Of a stretch of DNA of 6,792 nt, positions 4,399 through 6,792 are shown piece after piece. Position 1 is the first letter of the stretch. Every line of letters starts with the position of its first letter. The notes beneath the pieces were generated by a model. It made no database searches. It was not told the DNA's origin and was given only the letters and a program-made list of their open reading frames with translations. A program made the position numbers and the translations under genes. Origin of the DNA: JBDHZU01 sp039812085. Lineage in GTDB: Bacteria; Actinomycetota; Actinomycetes; S36-B12; UBA10799. The stretch lies in the NCBI GenBank assembly GCA_039812085.1, contig JBDHZU010000108.1, forward strand, positions 1 through 6,792. The letters run 5' to 3'.

Positions 4399-6792
4399 CT
4401 AGTGCGCAGCGTCGAACCAGCTTCGACCGATACCCACACTGACCGCCAACGGCACAGACAATTGACCGACCGATTCCATATTGGTGACGACGAGTTCCTG
4501 AACACGGTCAGCTTCGCCTTCGGCAACCTCGACTACTAATTCGTCGTGAACCTGCAGCAACAGCCGGGACGACAATCCAGCTTGCGTCAGTGCCTCATCA
4601 ACTTGCAGCATCGCGACCTTCACAATGTCCGCTGCCGACCCTTGGATCGGGGCATTAAGCGCCATCCGTTCGGCCATCTCTCGACGTTGACGATTGTCAC
4701 TAGTGAGATCCGGAAGATACCGGCGTCGGCCCATCAGCGTCTCGGTGTAACCGGTCGCCCGAGCTTGATCGACGGCAGAGTTCAGGTACTGCGCCACATT
4801 GTCGAATCGTTCGAAGTAGGTATCCATCAAGTCGCGCGCCTCGGCTGCAGTGATGGACAACTGCTGCGATAACCCGAATGCCGATAATCCGTACGCCAAG
4901 CCGTAGGACATCGCCTTAATCTGACGTCGTTGTTCTGCATCGACCTCGTCCGGAGAAACGCTAAATACCTGCGACGCCATCGTGGAGTGCAAGTCCTCAC
5001 CAGATTCGAAGGCAGCGATCAAAGCGTCATCACCGGACAAGTGCGCCATGATTCGCATCTCGATCTGCGAGTAGTCCGCCGTCAGGAGGGACTCAAATCC
5101 TTGACCAACCACAAAGCCTGCTCGAATCCGACGGCCTTCTTCGGTACGGATCGGAATGTTCTGCAAGTTCGGTTCGGTGCTGCTGAGTCGACCGGTCGCG
5201 GCCACTGTTTGTTGGAACGTGGTGTGAATCCGACCTTCACCGTCGGCCAGCGGTAGCAGCCCGGCAACGGTCTGCCGCAGCTTCGACACATCACGCCACC
5301 GCAACAACACGGTGGGAAGTGGGTCTTCGGTGGTGGCCGCCAAAGTGGTCAACGCATCTGCGTCAGTGGACCAACCAGTCTTGATCTTCTTCGTCTTAGG
5401 CAGGTCTCGTTCACCAAACAGGATTTCCTGTAGCTGCTTGGGCGAACCCAGATTGAACGGGCGACCCACCAACTCATGGGCCGACGATTCCGCCTTGGCG
5501 ATCTCCGACTCGTACTCTCGCTCCACCTGTTGCAGATAAGGCACATCGAGAGCGATCCCCACGCGCTCCATCTTCGCCAGCACTTCCACCAGTGGGAGTT
5601 CCACTGTGGCCAGCAACTGATCCGCTCCGCGCTTGAGGAGTTGATCGACGAGTTCGTCGTTCACTTCGTTGATTGCTCGAGCTTCTGCGGCTAGCTGTTC
5701 CCTGGCAGCAAGGTCATCGGTGGTCAATGACAGTTGCCCAGTTGAGGATTCCCCGATGGGCAGGCGTTTGGACAGGAATCGTTCGGCAAGATCGGCCACG
5801 GTGAGGGCACGTTGGCCAGCGAGCACGAGGTAGGCCGACAACTCAATATCGGCGGCTAATCCAGCGAACTGCCAACCGCGGGCGAACATCGCCAACATCC
5901 ATCCCTTGGCGGCATGCATCACCTTGGACTTGGCCTCGTCGGCGAAGAAGTCGGCCAGCGCATCATCGTCTGCAGTGCTCAACATCGCGGGATCAACCGA
6001 AATGGCCTCTCCCGTTTGGGTCGCAATCGCCACTCCGGTGAGGTCACCAGTTCCGCTTCCCCAGGTGCCGGAACACGCCACCGCGACGGTCTCGCCATCG
6101 GGCAGGGTTTTCAACCAATCGGCCAGTTCACCATCTCTACTGACATCGACCAGCACACCATCGAAAGCGTCTTCAACTGGTTCTGTATTCGCACTCAGAC
6201 CATCGGTCATCTCGAACAGGCGTTCCCGCAAAACCCGGAACTGTAGGGCGTCAAAGACGGTGTGAACTTTCTCGGAATCAAAGCCATCCCTGCGCAACGC
6301 TTCGATCGTCGTATCCAGCGGTACATCTTTGACGAGTTCAGTTAACTGGCGATTGGTCCGAACTTGATCCAGATGTGCCCGTAAGGCTTCGCCAACCTTG
6401 CCTTTGACCGTGTCAGCACCATCCAGCAAAGCATCGAGGTTGCCAAACTCTCGGATCCATTTGGCGGCGGTCTTCTCCCCCACGCTGGGAATGTTGGGCA
6501 GGTTGTCGGAAGGGTCTCCGCGGAGTGCGGCAAAGTCGGGGTACTGCCTAGGCGTAAGACCGTATTTTTCTTCCACCTCAGTCGGACCCATCCGAGCGAT
6601 CTCGGACACTCCCCGCTTCGGATACAGCACCGTCACGTGGTCGTCCACGAGCTGGAAAGCATCCCGGTCTCCGGTCAGGATCAGCACATCCAAACCTTGT
6701 TCCCGGGCGTGCAGAGTCAGGGTGGCGATGATGTCGTCGGCCTCGAAACCATCCACACGTTCGGTAGTGATCGACATGGCGTCGAGTACATC
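4399..6792 (-). CDS. polA: DNA polymerase I (5' end outside window)
   Basis: 797 residues are visible; the frame is open through the right edge (DVLDAMSITT...), so about 100 N-terminal residues are missing. The enzyme fills gaps in repair and removes Okazaki primers. Positions count from the visible start. The 5'-nuclease part has EADD (17-20), TGDRDAFQL (40-48), GDPSDN (92-97) and the helix-hairpin-helix VGEKTA (104-109). The middle 3'-5' exonuclease-like domain (about 235-385) has lost its metal ligands: VAVACSG replaces the FAFDTET-type motif. The polymerase domain shows TGRLSSTEPNLQNIP, motif A DYSQIE (573-578), motif B RRQIKAMSYGLAYG (622-635) with Tyr630 where E. coli has Phe762, and motif C VHDE (748-751). 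The protein ends GRSWFDAAH, as in other actinobacterial Pol I. The ATG at 6777 is internal to the nuclease domain and is not the true start. It converges with the operon, 2 bases separating the stop codons. Confidence 0.98.
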   Translation of the reverse strand, partial: DVLDAMSITTERVDGFEADDIIATLTLHAREQGLDVLILTGDRDAFQLVDDHVTVLYPKRGVSEIARMGPTEVEEKYGLTPRQYPDFAALRGDPSDNLPNIPSVGEKTAAKWIREFGNLDALLDGADTVKGKVGEALRAHLDQVRTNRQLTELVKDVPLDTTIEALRRDGFDSEKVHTVFDALQFRVLRERLFEMTDGLSANTEPVEDAFDGVLVDVSRDGELADWLKTLPDGETVAVACSGTWGSGTGDLTGVAIATQTGEAISVDPAMLSTADDDALADFFADEAKSKVMHAAKGWMLAMFARGWQFAGLAADIELSAYLVLAGQRALTVADLAERFLSKRLPIGESSTGQLSLTTDDLAAREQLAAEARAINEVNDELVDQLLKRGADQLLATVELPLVEVLAKMERVGIALDVPYLQQVEREYESEIAKAESSAHELVGRPFNLGSPKQLQEILFGERDLPKTKKIKTGWSTDADALTTLAATTEDPLPTVLLRWRDVSKLRQTVAGLLPLADGEGRIHTTFQQTVAATGRLSSTEPNLQNIPIRTEEGRRIRAGFVVGQGFESLLTADYSQIEMRIMAHLSGDDALIAAFESGEDLHSTMASQVFSVSPDEVDAEQRRQIKAMSYGLAYGLSAFGLSQQLSITAAEARDLMDTYFERFDNVAQYLNSAVDQARATGYTETLMGRRRYLPDLTSDNRQRREMAERMALNAPIQGSAADIVKVAMLQVDEALTQAGLSSRLLLQVHDELVVEVAEGEADRVQELVVTNMESVGQLSVPLAVSVGIGRSWFDAAH

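Noticed and set aside
4411..4427. Inverted repeat GTCGAA/TTCGAC with 5-base loop as a terminator
   Set aside because: Only 6 bp, inside the polA C-terminal codons, with no T-run on either side; the 10-bp hairpin at 4337-4365 is a better candidate.
4930..6265. Several plus-strand open frames of 70-119 codons opposite polA
   Set aside because: They lie entirely antisense to a highly conserved polymerase coding sequence, and none has a recognisable domain.

Overview
The window looks like chromosomal DNA from an actinomycete (Actinomycetota) of moderately high GC. Three things point there. The DNA polymerase I has a dead proofreading domain and an actinobacterial/mycobacterial-type motif B. Two genes resemble the mycobacterial DprE1/DprE2 pair. 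Start codons are preceded by G-rich Shine-Dalgarno sequences. I cannot name a genus. No mobile element, tRNA, rRNA or CRISPR array is visible, and there is no gene-free stretch longer than 65 bases.

Layout. (1) Positions 1-1130, minus strand: the first 376 residues of a large multi-pass membrane protein that runs off the left edge. It has a GT-C-like topology and starts at a GTG. (2) Positions 1131-1195: a short divergent intergenic region that must serve both directions. (3) Positions 1196-4396, plus strand: a tightly packed three-gene operon. It encodes a 12-TM oligosaccharide/lipid flippase, a DprE1-like FAD-oxidase-family protein (overlapping the flippase gene by 11 bases) and a DprE2-like short-chain-dehydrogenase-family protein (overlapping the previous gene by 7 bases, with a near-perfect Shine-Dalgarno). 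(4) Positions 4399-6792, minus strand: polA, converging on the operon with only 2 bases between the stop codons and truncated at its 5' end by the right edge.

How the genes may work together. In mycobacteria DprE1 and DprE2 together epimerise decaprenyl-phosphoryl-ribose to decaprenyl-phosphoryl-arabinose, the lipid-linked sugar donor used by GT-C arabinosyltransferases after translocation across the membrane. The window has the same kinds of parts: an oxidase-like protein, a reductase-like protein, a flippase and a GT-C-like membrane protein. By inference this is a module that handles a polyprenyl-linked sugar or cell-envelope glycan. The striking point is that both DprE-like proteins have lost the residues that define their enzymes. 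The DprE1-like protein lacks the equivalents of His132, Lys134 and Lys418 and has one lysine in 436 residues. The DprE2-like protein has no lysine at all, so no YxxxK, and no glycine-rich nucleotide loop. They look like a co-maintained pseudoenzyme pair, or enzymes with rebuilt chemistry, kept in a translationally coupled operon with a flippase. This is the most interesting signal in the window. polA is an unrelated housekeeping neighbour. A perfect 10-bp hairpin inside the last codons of the DprE2-like gene may terminate transcription from both sides.
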